Shown piece by piece: positions 23,808 to 32,211 of a DNA stretch of 64,000 nucleotides; position 1 is the first letter of the stretch, and each line of letters starts with the position of its first letter. This DNA comes from DASRDS01 sp035570055 (lineage in GTDB: Bacteria; Gemmatimonadota; Gemmatimonadetes; Gemmatimonadales; Gemmatimonadaceae): the NCBI GenBank assembly GCA_035570055.1, contig DATMLM010000045.1, positions 1 to 64,000 on the forward strand, given 5' to 3'. The notes under the pieces were generated by a model, which worked only from the letters and a program-made list of their open reading frames with translations, did not search any database and was not told the origin of the DNA. The position numbers and the translations under genes were made by a program.

Positions 23808-24762
23808 ATGCGGCTTTGGGTCGGGTCTCGGCCGGCACGATGGGCAGTGTTCTCACCGCGCCCGAGCGTACGAGCACGAGCTTGGCCGGCACGCCGATGC
23901 GCTCCTCGGTGAGCACCCGATGCAGGTCGTCGACGCTCTTGACCGGCTGGTCATTGAACCGGACGATGACATCGCCGTCGACCAAACCCGCCTGCGCGGC
24001 AGGACTCTCGGGCTCGACATTCGTGACCAGCACGCCGGTGTTCTCTCCGAGTGTGAGGTCGTGCACAATGCGTCTCGCGATCCGAACGGTCTGGCCGCCC
24101 AGGCCGAGATAGCTCCGCTTCACGCGCCCATCTCGGAGCAGCGCGCTCACGACCATCTTCGCCGTATCGATGGGAATCGCGAAGCAGATACCCTGCGCAG
24201 GCAAGATGATCGCGTTGTTCACGCCGACCACGCGACCTCGAGAATCGAGCAACGGTCCGCCGGAGTTGCCGGGATTGAGCGCCGCGTCCGTCTGCACGAC
24301 GTTGTCGATGAGTCGCCCGGACTGGGAGCGCAGCGACCGCCCGAGCGCACTGACGACACCGGCGGTCACCGTGTACTGGAACCCATAGGGATTCCCGATG
24401 GCGATGACGACCTGGCCAGGGCGGAGCGTCGCGGATTCTCCCAGCTCTACGGTGGGATACGGGCCGTCTTCGCCGTTGCCAGCGATTCGGAGGACAGCGA
24501 GATCTGTCGCTGGATCATCGCCCACGACGGTCGCGGTGCGTGTGCGGCCGTCTTGCAAGGAGACGGTCACGCGCTCGGCGCCTTGAACGACGTGACTGTT
24601 GGTGAGGGTGAGACCGTCAGGGGCGAAGATGAATCCGGAGCCGGAGCCCCCTGACCGCCCGCGGCCACCGGGCTTGCGGGTTTCGATCTTCACGACTGCC
24701 GGGCTGGCCCGCTCGGCGGCGCCGGCTACCGCTTCTGAATAGGCATCGAGTAACGCGTCCAT
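23806..24762 (-). CDS. HtrA/DegP-like serine protease, no signal peptide, one PDZ domain
   Basis: 318 residues. The trypsin-like domain has the catalytic triad H57 (TLTNSHVV), D87 (ATDLAVLRI) and S167 (GNSGGPLL), followed by one PDZ domain (~225-305: LVTNVEPESPAAQAGLVDGDVIVRFNDQPV broken into strands). There is no signal peptide or transmembrane segment, so it is predicted cytoplasmic, unlike DegP/DegQ. A Gly/Arg/Ser-rich linker precedes the protease core (GGRGRSGGSGSGF). ATG at 24762. The gene ends in the T tract of the convergent terminator. It may degrade misfolded cytoplasmic proteins; the target is unknown. Confidence 0.9.
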   Translation of the reverse strand: MDALLDAYSEAVAGAAERASPAVVKIETRKPGGRGRSGGSGSGFIFAPDGLTLTNSHVVQGAERVTVSLQDGRTRTATVVGDDPATDLAVLRIAGNGEDGPYPTVELGESATLRPGQVVIAIGNPYGFQYTVTAGVVSALGRSLRSQSGRLIDNVVQTDAALNPGNSGGPLLDSRGRVVGVNNAIILPAQGICFAIPIDTAKMVVSALLRDGRVKRSYLGLGGQTVRIARRIVHDLTLGENTGVLVTNVEPESPAAQAGLVDGDVIVRFNDQPVKSVDDLHRVLTEERIGVPAKLVLVRSGAVRTLPIVPAETRPKAA

Positions 24763-24871
24763 GATGGAGCGTACCCGGTGACCAAGAACGATTACAATCA
24801 GCCGTTCGGGGGACCAGTTAACGTCTCAGCGGCTCAGCCGTCCTTACATCAACACTTATGAGGACCACGTC

Positions 24872-25192
24872 ATGAAATCGAAGCTTCTCGCTGTCGCGTG
24901 CCTGATCGGCATGGTCGGCTGCGGCGGTCCGCCGCCACCGCCGCCGCCCCCGGGCGTCGTCTACGTTCGCAGCGCCCCGCCGTCGGAAGTCGTCGAAGTG
25001 GTTCCGGCCCAGCCGTCGGCCGAGCACGTGTGGATCCGCGGCCACTACCGGTGGGATGGCGTGGCCGCAGCATACGTGTGGGTGCCAGGTCACTGGCAGC
25101 AGCGTCCCGCGGGCTACACGCGATGGGTGCCCGGCCACTGGTACGAGCGCAATGGCGCCTGGTACTGGGTCGAAGGCCACTGGCGCGCGTAG
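24872..25192 (+). CDS. WXXGXW-repeat lipoprotein
   Basis: 106 residues. A lipoprotein signal (LLAVACLIGMVGCGG) with the lipobox cysteine at ~17, then a run of eight prolines, and four tandem WxxGxW-type repeats: VWIRGHYRW, VWVPGHWQQ, RWVPGHWYE and YWVEGHWRA. This is the YXWGXW/WXXGXW repeat family, typical of small envelope proteins of unknown role. ATG at 24872 behind a GAGGA motif. It stands alone in 109 bp of upstream non-coding sequence and is followed by repeat copy A, which may act as its terminator. Confidence 0.8.
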   Translation: MKSKLLAVACLIGMVGCGGPPPPPPPPGVVYVRSAPPSEVVEVVPAQPSAEHVWIRGHYRWDGVAAAYVWVPGHWQQRPAGYTRWVPGHWYERNGAWYWVEGHWRA

Positions 25193-25193
25193 C

Positions 25194-25293
25194 AGAGCCG
25201 CTCCGCGGCTCGTCGATGCGGCACACTACGCTGCTCGACTGGTCGGTTCGCCTCCAGGGGGCAAACCCCAACTACGCCCCCCGGACCCCCCAA
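25194..25293. repeat. Dispersed hairpin repeat, copy A
   Basis: About 100 bp. GAGCCGCTCCGCGGCTC forms a hairpin, followed by CGTCGATGCG, GCTCGACTGGTCGGTTCGCC and CTCCAGGGGGCAAACCCCAAC then CGCCCCCCGGACCCCCC. It lies exactly between two convergent gene stops (25192 and 25294). Its left part matches copy B (34888) and its right part copy C (44829). Confidence 0.75.
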
Positions 25294-26535
25294 CTACATG
25301 TTCTCGACCATCGCCGCGGCGAACTCGCTGGTCTTGAGCAGGGTCGAGTCGGACATGAGGCGTTCGAAGTCGTAGGTCACGCGCTTCTGCGCGATGGTCT
25401 TCTCGAGCGACGAGATGATCTTGTCGGCTGCTTCATCCCAGCCGAGATACCGGAACATCATCTCGCCCGACAATATGACAGAGCCGGGATTGACCATATC
25501 CTTGCCGGCGTACTTCGGCGCCGTCCCGTGCGTCGCCTCGAATACGGCGTGGCCGGTGGAGTAGTTGATGTTCGCACCGGGCGCGATGCCGATGCCGCCG
25601 ACTTGCGCGGCCAGCGCATCGGAGATGTAGTCTCCGTTCAAGTTCATCGTCGCGATGACATCATACTCGGCCGGCCGCGTCAGAATCTGTTGCAGGAAGG
25701 CGTCGGCGATAACGTCTTTGATGACGACTCCGCTGGCGAGCTGCAGCCACGGGCCGCCCTGGTATTCCTTGGCCCCGTACTCGTCCTTCGCCAACTGATA
25801 GCCCCAGTCGCGGAACGCCCCCTCGGTGTACTTCATGATGTTGCCTTTGTGCACGAGGGTCACGCTCTTGCGCCGGTGCGTGACGGCGTAGTCGATCGCC
25901 GAGCGAATGAGGCGCTTGCTGCCCTCCTCGGAGATCGGCTTGATGCCTATCCCGCTCGATTCCGGGAACCTGATAGCCCTCGCGCCGAGCTCGTCCTGCA
26001 CGAACGCAATGAGCTTTTTCGCGTCGTCACTCCGCGCCTTGAACTCGATGCCCGCATAGATGTCTTCGGTGTTCTCGCGGAAGATGATCATGTCGACCAG
26101 CTCGGGATGCTTGATCGGTGAAGGCACCCCGTTGAAATACCGCACGGGTCGCACACACGCGTAGAGATCGAGCTGTTGGCGCAGCGCGACGTTGAGCGAG
26201 CGGAATCCACCGCCGACCGGCGTCGTCAACGGCCCTTTGATGCCGACGAGAAAGTGCCGGATCGCCGTCAGCGTGTCTTCAGGGAGCCAGCTATCGAGCC
26301 GGTCCTTGGCCTTCTCGCCCGCCAGCACCTCGAGCCAGGAGATCTTGCGCGCCGACCCATAGGCCGCGTTGACGGCGCCATCGAACACGAGTCGGCTCGC
26401 GCGCCAGATATCGGGGCCGGTCCCGTCGCCTTCGATGAACGGAATGACCGGAGTGTCGGGAACGCGCAGCCGCCCGGAGGTGAACGTGATCGCTTCACCG
26501 GTCGCGGGCATTGTAAGATTCTCGTATGTGGGCAT
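25294..26535 (-). CDS. icd: NADP-dependent isocitrate dehydrogenase
   Basis: 413 residues, close to E. coli Icd throughout. It oxidatively decarboxylates isocitrate in the TCA cycle. Motifs: IPFIEGDGTGPDIW, TTPVGGGFRSLNVALRQ, MIIFRENTEDIYAG, LVHKGNIMKYTEGAF, MNLNGDYISDALAAQVGG, and HGTAPKYAG with the Lys-Tyr pair typical of NADP specificity. With the ATG at 26535 the AceK phosphorylation serine falls at position 113, exactly as in E. coli. The next ATG (26514) would be shorter by seven codons. The start codon and that of the divergent aceK share one CATG (26533-26536). Confidence 0.96.
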   Translation of the reverse strand: MPTYENLTMPATGEAITFTSGRLRVPDTPVIPFIEGDGTGPDIWRASRLVFDGAVNAAYGSARKISWLEVLAGEKAKDRLDSWLPEDTLTAIRHFLVGIKGPLTTPVGGGFRSLNVALRQQLDLYACVRPVRYFNGVPSPIKHPELVDMIIFRENTEDIYAGIEFKARSDDAKKLIAFVQDELGARAIRFPESSGIGIKPISEEGSKRLIRSAIDYAVTHRRKSVTLVHKGNIMKYTEGAFRDWGYQLAKDEYGAKEYQGGPWLQLASGVVIKDVIADAFLQQILTRPAEYDVIATMNLNGDYISDALAAQVGGIGIAPGANINYSTGHAVFEATHGTAPKYAGKDMVNPGSVILSGEMMFRYLGWDEAADKIISSLEKTIAQKRVTYDFERLMSDSTLLKTSEFAAAMVENM

Positions 26536-28207
26536 GCCGACAATAATAAACGACGCCCCGGCGCTTGCCTCGGTCATCGCGACCGCGTTTGCATCGTATC
26601 ACGACGGGTTTCGTTACATCACCCGGCGCGCGCGCGGCCATTTCGAGGAACGCGAGTGGAGCGCGGCCCAAGCGAGCGCGTCGGCCCGCCTAGCGCTGTA
26701 CGAGGAACGCGTGGCCGCCACGGTCGCGGCCGTTCGCGCCTGGCACACGACGCCGAACTGGGTCGAGGTCAAGCGCGCCTATCGCGAGCAGGTGTGCGCG
26801 CGGAACGACGCCGAGATCGCCGAGAGCTTTTTCAACTCGGTGGTACGGCGAATTCGTGGGACGATCGGAAGCGACCCCGAGATCGACTTCACGGCGCCCG
26901 ATGAGCCACCCGACGGCGATCCGCCGTTTGTGACCCTGCATACGCAGCGCCTCGACGCCGCGGCGGTCACGGACATTCTGCAACTCTTCACCTTCTCGAT
27001 CCCGTGGGCCGATCTCCATCGCGATGCCTCGCTCTCGGCCTCTATCGCTGGCGTCGATGATGCAATTATCGCGGTGGACGTAGTCCCCGCGGTATTCTTT
27101 CGAAACAAAGGCGCATATATCGTCAGCCGCGTTCGTCGGGAGAGAGGGCGACCGCAGCCGTTTATCCTCGCGCTCATGAACGGGCCGCGCGGCATACGCG
27201 TCGACGCGGCGTTGCCGACGGCGGACGAAGCGTCAGTCGTGTTCGGTTTCAGCTGGTCCTACTTCCACGTGGATATCGAGCGTCCGCGCGCGCTCGTCGG
27301 ATTCCTCGCGTCGATGATGCCGAGCAAGCGTGTGGACGAGCTCTACACGGCGATCGGGTACAACCGGCACGGGAAGACCGAGCTCTATCGAAGCCTCATG
27401 CGGCACCTGGAGCGACCCGACGCCCGGTTCGAGATCGCCGAGGGCGACGTGGGGACAGTCATGAGCGTGTTTACGTTGCCCTCGTTCAACGTCGTCTTCA
27501 AGATCATCAAGGACGCATTCGGATTCCCCAAACGCACCACGCGGCGGGGGGTCATGGATCGTTATCGTTTCGTCTTTGTTCGGGATCGCGTAGGGCGATT
27601 GGCGGATGCGCAGGAGTTCGAGTCCATGGAATTTCCCGCCGCTCGCTTCGCGCGCCCGCTGCTGGAGGATCTTTTGGCCACCTGCAGCAGAACGGTACGA
27701 TTAGACGGGGACCGCGTCGTGGTTCGACATCTCTACACGGAGCGCCGGGTCACCCCGCTGAATCTGTATCTCAAGCAGGCGAGCCCCGAGGAGGCGCAAC
27801 GCGCCGCGCTCGACTACGGCACCGCCATCAAAGATCTCGCGGGCGCTGATATCTTCACCGGCGACATGCTGCTCAAGAACTTTGGCGTCACGAGACACGG
27901 AAGAGTGATCTGTTACGATTACGATGAGCTGGCCCTGCTCTCCGAGTGCAATTTTCGCGAGATTCCCCGCGCGGTCGACGTCGACGAAGAGATGGCGGCC
28001 GAGCCGGCGTACCATGTTGGAGATCACGACGTGTTCCCCGAAGAGTTCCGCGCGTTTCTCGTTCCACCCGGCGCACTGCGCGACGCGTTTCTCGCCGCTC
28101 ACGGCGACCTGCTCGACGTGATGTGGTGGCGCGATCGGCAGGCCCGCGTCCGGGCCGGCGAGTTGCTGGATCTGATTCCCTATCGCCCCGAGCGCCGCCT
28201 CCCATGA
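26534..28207 (+). CDS. aceK: Isocitrate dehydrogenase kinase/phosphatase AceK
   Basis: 557 residues (E. coli 578). A bifunctional enzyme that phosphorylates and dephosphorylates Icd, setting the split between TCA cycle and glyoxylate shunt. The N-terminal AceK regulatory domain begins SYHDGFRYITRRARGHFEER; the kinase domain contains MSVFTLPSFNVVFKIIKD (ATP-binding lysine region), FGFPKRTTR, GRLADAQEFE, the catalytic-loop segment FTGDMLLKNFGVTRHGRVI and YDYDELALLSECNF. The ATG at 26534 is the only start that precedes the conserved N-terminus; its ATG overlaps the icd start. It overlaps aroH by four bases. AceK is best known from Proteobacteria, so its presence here is notable. Confidence 0.95.
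   Translation: MPTIINDAPALASVIATAFASYHDGFRYITRRARGHFEEREWSAAQASASARLALYEERVAATVAAVRAWHTTPNWVEVKRAYREQVCARNDAEIAESFFNSVVRRIRGTIGSDPEIDFTAPDEPPDGDPPFVTLHTQRLDAAAVTDILQLFTFSIPWADLHRDASLSASIAGVDDAIIAVDVVPAVFFRNKGAYIVSRVRRERGRPQPFILALMNGPRGIRVDAALPTADEASVVFGFSWSYFHVDIERPRALVGFLASMMPSKRVDELYTAIGYNRHGKTELYRSLMRHLERPDARFEIAEGDVGTVMSVFTLPSFNVVFKIIKDAFGFPKRTTRRGVMDRYRFVFVRDRVGRLADAQEFESMEFPAARFARPLLEDLLATCSRTVRLDGDRVVVRHLYTERRVTPLNLYLKQASPEEAQRAALDYGTAIKDLAGADIFTGDMLLKNFGVTRHGRVICYDYDELALLSECNFREIPRAVDVDEEMAAEPAYHVGDHDVFPEEFRAFLVPPGALRDAFLAAHGDLLDVMWWRDRQARVRAGELLDLIPYRPERRLP
26541..26548 (-). promoter_or_regulatory. Possible -7 element TATTATTG for icd, inside aceK coding sequence
   Basis: Reading the minus strand, TATTATTG (one mismatch to TAnnTTTG) is followed by TCGGC, five bases, then the icd ATG. 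It lies within the first codons of aceK, so the two genes must have promoters inside each other's 5' coding sequence. Low confidence without mapped starts. Confidence 0.3.
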
Positions 28208-28608
28208 TGCGGCTTCGCGCCATTCGGGGCGCCATCACGGTCGAGCGGGATGCCCCTGAGCTCGTCTACGCCGCCACGCGCGAGCTGCTCTCCGAGATCA
28301 TTGCCCGCAATGGGGTCGACCTCGATCACATCATCTCGGTGATCTTCACGGTCACGCCCGATCTGACTAGCGCCTTCCCTGCCATGGCCGCGCGGTCGAT
28401 GGGCTGGCTCGACGTGCCATTGCTGTGCACCATGGAGATTCCCGTGCCGGGAGCCATGGCCCACTGCATCCGGGTCCTGCTGCATGTGGAGAGCGACCGG
28501 CAGCGCTCGGCCATCCAACACGTCTATCTGGGCGACGCGCAGAGCCTCCGCCCAGATATCTCCGAGGTCAGGCCGGCACCGGAGTCACGTCCTCCTCGCC
28601 AGGATTAG
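28204..28608 (+). CDS. aroH: Chorismate mutase, AroH type
   Basis: 134 residues, Bacillus-type monofunctional chorismate mutase (trimeric pseudo-alpha-beta barrel). It converts chorismate to prephenate in Phe/Tyr synthesis. Motifs: RAIRGAITV with the active-site arginine near position 7, ISVIFTVTPDLTSAFPA, LLCTMEIPVPGAM with the catalytic-site glutamate, and CIRVLLHV containing the second arginine. The start ATG overlaps the aceK TGA (ATGATG, 28204 or 28207). The pairing with aceK is not functionally obvious. The 3' end overlaps the ABC exporter by 41 bp. Confidence 0.93.
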   Translation: MMRLRAIRGAITVERDAPELVYAATRELLSEIIARNGVDLDHIISVIFTVTPDLTSAFPAMAARSMGWLDVPLLCTMEIPVPGAMAHCIRVLLHVESDRQRSAIQHVYLGDAQSLRPDISEVRPAPESRPPRQD

Positions 28609-30367
28609 CGAAGAGATCGGTCTCCAATCCGTATTGCCTGTTATAGAGTTGCCGATATCGGCCACCCAGGGCCAGGAGCTCTTCGTGACGTCCGCGCTCG
28701 ACGATACGACCACCCTCGAGAACGAGGATCTGGTCCGCGCTCTCGATGGTGGACAGTCGGTGCGCGATCACGAACGTCGTGCGTCCTGATCGGAGCGCCG
28801 TAAGCCCATCGCGGATCAACGCCTCGGTCTCGCTGTCGAGGCTCGATGTTGCCTCGTCGAGAATAAGAATCCGCGGATCGGCGATGATGGCCCGTGCGAT
28901 TGCGACGCGTTGGCGCTGACCACCGGACAACTTGACCCCGCGTTCGCCGACAATCGTGTCGTACCCTTTGGGAAAGCGATCCACGAACTCATCGCAATGC
29001 GCGATCTTGGCGGCCAATCGCACCTCGGCGTCCGTCGCACCGGGCTTGGCGAACGCGATGTTGTCCTTCACGCTGCCGTCAAACAAGAAATTGTCCTGCA
29101 TGACGACGCCGAGATGGGATCGATAATCACGGATGCGGGTCTTCGTCAGATCCTGGCCGTCGATGAGAATCCGTCCCGAGTCGGGCTTCGCGAACGCCAT
29201 GAGCAGCGACAGGGTCGTGCTTTTTCCCGAGCCGCTCGATCCGACCAAAGCCGTCGTGGTGCCGGCGGGGGCCGAGAAGCTCACCTCGTGCAACACGGGC
29301 TGGCCGGGCACGTACGCGAAGCTGACGCTTTCGAATGCGACATCGCCCCGCACGTTCGCCAGCGGCGCGTGCTCGCGATCGTGATCGTCCTCGGTCTTCA
29401 TGTCCATGATCTCGCGAATGCGATCCAGCCCCGCGAACGCCTCGCTCACCTGCGTGCCGATCGACGCGATCTGAATGAGCGGGAAGGCCATGAGGGCAAT
29501 GAAGAACGTGTAGCTGAAGAGATCCCCGATCGTCATCGTGCCCGCGAGAACCGCGCGAGCCCCGCCCAGGCCGACAATGACGCCGAGGAGCCCGGCCGTG
29601 GCGGTCGCCCCGGCGCCCACCGCCGACGTCCCCGTGATCGTCTTGGCGATATTCCGGAACAGCCGGTGGACGCCCTTCGCGAACACCACCTGCTCGCGCC
29701 GTTCCGCCACGTACACCTTCAACGTCCGAACGCCGCCGAGCGACTCGGTGAGGCGACCCGTGACGTCGGCGGTGATGATGCTCCGTTCCCGAAAGAGCGG
29801 GCGCAGTTTGCTGAACGCATACGACATCATCGCGCCGAACGCGCCCAGCACGACGATCGCGAACAGGGTCAGGCGCCAGTTGAAGTAGAGCAACGCGACG
29901 AGCGCAATGATCGCGGTCAGGACGCCGCTCACCAGTTGAATGAGCCCGGTCCCCACGATGTTCCGCACGCCCTCGGCGTCGGTCATGATGCGCGTGACCA
30001 GCACACCGGACTTGGTCGAGTCGAAGTACGAGACCGGGAGACGCAAGACGTGACGCTCGACCTGCTTCCGGAGATCGGTGATCGCCCGCTGCGCCGCAAT
30101 GCTCACGATTTGCGAGAGGGCGAAAGAGGCGATCACGCGGATCAGTGTTGCGGCGCCGATCGCCGCCACGATCGGCACGAGCCAGGTGGTGTCGTGCTTG
30201 AGGAGTACCTTGTCGATCAGGAATTTCGGCGCGGCGGGCAATACGGGCGTCAGCGCCACGTTGACGAGCATCACGAGGAGCCCGAGCGACAAGGACCCCC
30301 GGTGACGCCACGCCAGCGTGCGCGCCTCGCGCCAGGCGCGCTTTTCGTTGTACTTCTCTTTGGCCAT
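28568..30367 (-). CDS. ABC exporter, fused permease-ATPase (MsbA/LmrA type)
   Basis: 599 residues. A six-helix exporter domain (~20-310) is followed by an ATPase domain with Walker A GSSGSGKST, Q-loop GVVMQDNFLFDG, signature LSGGQRQR, Walker B ILILDEATSSLD and switch IAHRLST. It probably works as a homodimer exporting lipids or drugs. ATG at 30367 follows the zinc-ribbon gene by 8 bp; the open frame extends to 30433 but that part overlaps the upstream gene without homology. It closes the operon TPR-Fpg-zinc ribbon-ABC (minus). Confidence 0.93.
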   Translation of the reverse strand: MAKEKYNEKRAWREARTLAWRHRGSLSLGLLVMLVNVALTPVLPAAPKFLIDKVLLKHDTTWLVPIVAAIGAATLIRVIASFALSQIVSIAAQRAITDLRKQVERHVLRLPVSYFDSTKSGVLVTRIMTDAEGVRNIVGTGLIQLVSGVLTAIIALVALLYFNWRLTLFAIVVLGAFGAMMSYAFSKLRPLFRERSIITADVTGRLTESLGGVRTLKVYVAERREQVVFAKGVHRLFRNIAKTITGTSAVGAGATATAGLLGVIVGLGGARAVLAGTMTIGDLFSYTFFIALMAFPLIQIASIGTQVSEAFAGLDRIREIMDMKTEDDHDREHAPLANVRGDVAFESVSFAYVPGQPVLHEVSFSAPAGTTTALVGSSGSGKSTTLSLLMAFAKPDSGRILIDGQDLTKTRIRDYRSHLGVVMQDNFLFDGSVKDNIAFAKPGATDAEVRLAAKIAHCDEFVDRFPKGYDTIVGERGVKLSGGQRQRVAIARAIIADPRILILDEATSSLDSETEALIRDGLTALRSGRTTFVIAHRLSTIESADQILVLEGGRIVERGRHEELLALGGRYRQLYNRQYGLETDLFANPGEEDVTPVPA

Positions 30368-30375
30368 CTCGTAAA

Positions 30376-31326
30376 CTAAGGTGGGAAGAACATGTTGTCG
30401 GCAATCGCGGCGACCTCCTCCGCCCAGCGCCACGCCTCGGCCAACTCCGCGAGCTCGCCTTCCATGGCTCGGCGCTCCGATTCCTCGTGGGCGGCCATCT
30501 CCAGCGCGAGGCGAACAGTCACGGGCAGCCTGTCCATCCCGTGCTCGAGCCCCGACCGGTAATTCGTTACCACCTGGCCGAAATATTCGTTCGCGTCCCT
30601 GACCCCCGAGAGGAGGTCAACGGCGCTGTCGAGTTGCGCCCGCGTGCCACCGAACGTGTTGATGCCCGCGAGCAAATGCCGCGCTGGGGCGAGCGCCTGA
30701 TCATCGTGGAATACGCGCATCCCGTCATCATGGCAGATGCCTACTTTCCAGCGTCCGAACGGGGCCGGCGCCAAGCGGCTCGCCATGAGATGACGGTACC
30801 GTACCGTCAATGGCCTGCTGCCGTCAGGGATGCGGGCAACAACACGACTCCCGTAGACCCATCGGGCGATTCGGCGCCCGTTCCAGACGAACACGAATGG
30901 GACACTCGTGATGATGCCGGCCTCCACACCACCGATGATGGCGCCCGCGCCGACGATCGCCGCGGCCCCGACAACCGCCAGCGCTTGTACCCGTCGCCGC
31001 CTGAGCCTCGGCCCATACCGCCATGCGGCGAGTTCCGGAAGCAGCGGCTGGCCGATGCGAATCAGCTCGACGCCTTCCGGCAATCGCGCGAGACCGATCT
31101 CGCCAGTCGATACGCGGCGTTTGGCGTCGCGAAACCGCCTTTCGGAGTCTTCGACCGCCTCCCACCGTTCTTCGAGCGGTGTGAGGTTCCACTGATGACA
31201 ATGCGGGCAGACGACCCACAGACGGCCCTTTGCTGGATCGAACGCGAGCCGGCGGCCGACGGGAAACCGGTCGATGATCTCGTTCGCACCGAGTGAGCGA
31301 TTGCAGAAGAGACAGCTCGCGTACAC
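30376..31326 (-). CDS. Uncharacterised membrane protein with N-terminal zinc ribbon
   Basis: 316 residues. The N-terminus has two CxxC pairs (CLFC at ~5-8 and CPHC at ~40-43), a zinc ribbon that could bind nucleic acid or a protein partner. Near the middle is a hydrophobic double segment (VQALAVVGAAAIVGAGAIIGG, ~112-132) and TSVPFVFVW, followed by a soluble domain including GICHDDGMRVFHDDQALAPA and a C-terminal helical Glu/Ala-rich region. No family recognised. The GTG start (31326) directly follows the TAG stop of the Fpg-type glycosylase without a spacer, so translation is probably coupled. Same operon as the ABC exporter. Confidence 0.75.
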   Translation of the reverse strand: MYASCLFCNRSLGANEIIDRFPVGRRLAFDPAKGRLWVVCPHCHQWNLTPLEERWEAVEDSERRFRDAKRRVSTGEIGLARLPEGVELIRIGQPLLPELAAWRYGPRLRRRRVQALAVVGAAAIVGAGAIIGGVEAGIITSVPFVFVWNGRRIARWVYGSRVVARIPDGSRPLTVRYRHLMASRLAPAPFGRWKVGICHDDGMRVFHDDQALAPARHLLAGINTFGGTRAQLDSAVDLLSGVRDANEYFGQVVTNYRSGLEHGMDRLPVTVRLALEMAAHEESERRAMEGELAELAEAWRWAEEVAAIADNMFFPP

Positions 31327-32211
31327 CTACTCGACCTCGTCTATCGACCTCGGCCAATCTTCGCGTAACAGTCGGGAGAGGGCCCGATCTGCCAGGAGCT
31401 TGCCGCCCGTCTGACAGCGGGCGCAGTAGTTCGTTTCGTTCTCTGCATACACGATGCGCTGGACGGGAGATCCACACACCGGGCACGGTTGGCGATAGCG
31501 GCCGTGGACGGCCATGCCCTCGCGGAACGCGGTCACCTTCTCTGGAAACCCTTCTCCGACCTCGCTCCGAAGTCTGGCCGTCCAATCCAACAAAGTCTCT
31601 TTGGTCGCCACATAGAGTCGCTCGATTTCCTCGGCCGACAACCGCCGGGTGAGCGTCATCGGCGACAATCGGGCCCGATGCAAAATCTCGTCGGAGTACG
31701 AGTTGCCGATCCCACTGAATAGCCGCGGATCGGTCAACGCCCGCTTGAGTGTATGGCTCTCGGAAACGAGCCGGGCGGAGAACGTCTCGAGATCGGCCGT
31801 GAGCGGCTCCAGTCCGCCCCGGTCGATCTCGGCCAGCGCGGCTTCGCCTGAGACCAGGTTGATGGACGCCCGTCGTTTCGATCCCGCCTCGGTGAGAAAG
31901 AGCGTGCCGTCGGCGAACTCCAGCGCGGCTTGCGCGAGCTTCCCGCGTATCGGCTTGTCCTTCGCGCGCCAGCGCAAGCGACCGGCGATCATGAGGTGGA
32001 TGACGATGAAGAGATCGCCCTCCAGCGCGAGCACGATGCGCTTGCCGATGCGCCGCACGCCGGTCACGCGGCGGCCATCCGCGTCCGATGTCGGCGGCGT
32101 GACCGAGCGCAGCACGAACGGGTTGAGAATCCGCAGGCGCTCGAGCGGCTGACCGACGATGCGCGCGGTCAGTCGCTCGAGGTACACGACAACGTCAGGG
32201 AGCTCGGGCAC
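31327..32211 (-). CDS. mutM: Fpg/Nei family DNA glycosylase
   Basis: 294 residues. It excises oxidised bases and cleaves the abasic site. After start processing the N-terminal proline (PELPDV) is the catalytic nucleophile, with Glu next to it. Further motifs: LIVIHLMIAGRLRW-like strand (FIVIHLMIAGRLRW), SGIGNSYSDEILHRARL helix-two-turn-helix, and a zinc finger with CPVC and CARC (CPVCGSPVQRI, then NYCARCQ). The start is a GTG (32211) directly before the Pro-Glu; the longer frame upstream is antisense-like. It overlaps the TPR gene by 17 bp. Whether it is Fpg or an Nei-like endonuclease VIII needs a substrate test. Confidence 0.9.
   Translation of the reverse strand: MPELPDVVVYLERLTARIVGQPLERLRILNPFVLRSVTPPTSDADGRRVTGVRRIGKRIVLALEGDLFIVIHLMIAGRLRWRAKDKPIRGKLAQAALEFADGTLFLTEAGSKRRASINLVSGEAALAEIDRGGLEPLTADLETFSARLVSESHTLKRALTDPRLFSGIGNSYSDEILHRARLSPMTLTRRLSAEEIERLYVATKETLLDWTARLRSEVGEGFPEKVTAFREGMAVHGRYRQPCPVCGSPVQRIVYAENETNYCARCQTGGKLLADRALSRLLREDWPRSIDEVE

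Noticed and set aside
23645..24112. Plus-strand frame running through the terminator into the HtrA-like gene
   Set aside because: It is antisense to a protease with intact triad and does not end at the hairpin; the short TTG frame has the properly spaced ribosome-binding site.
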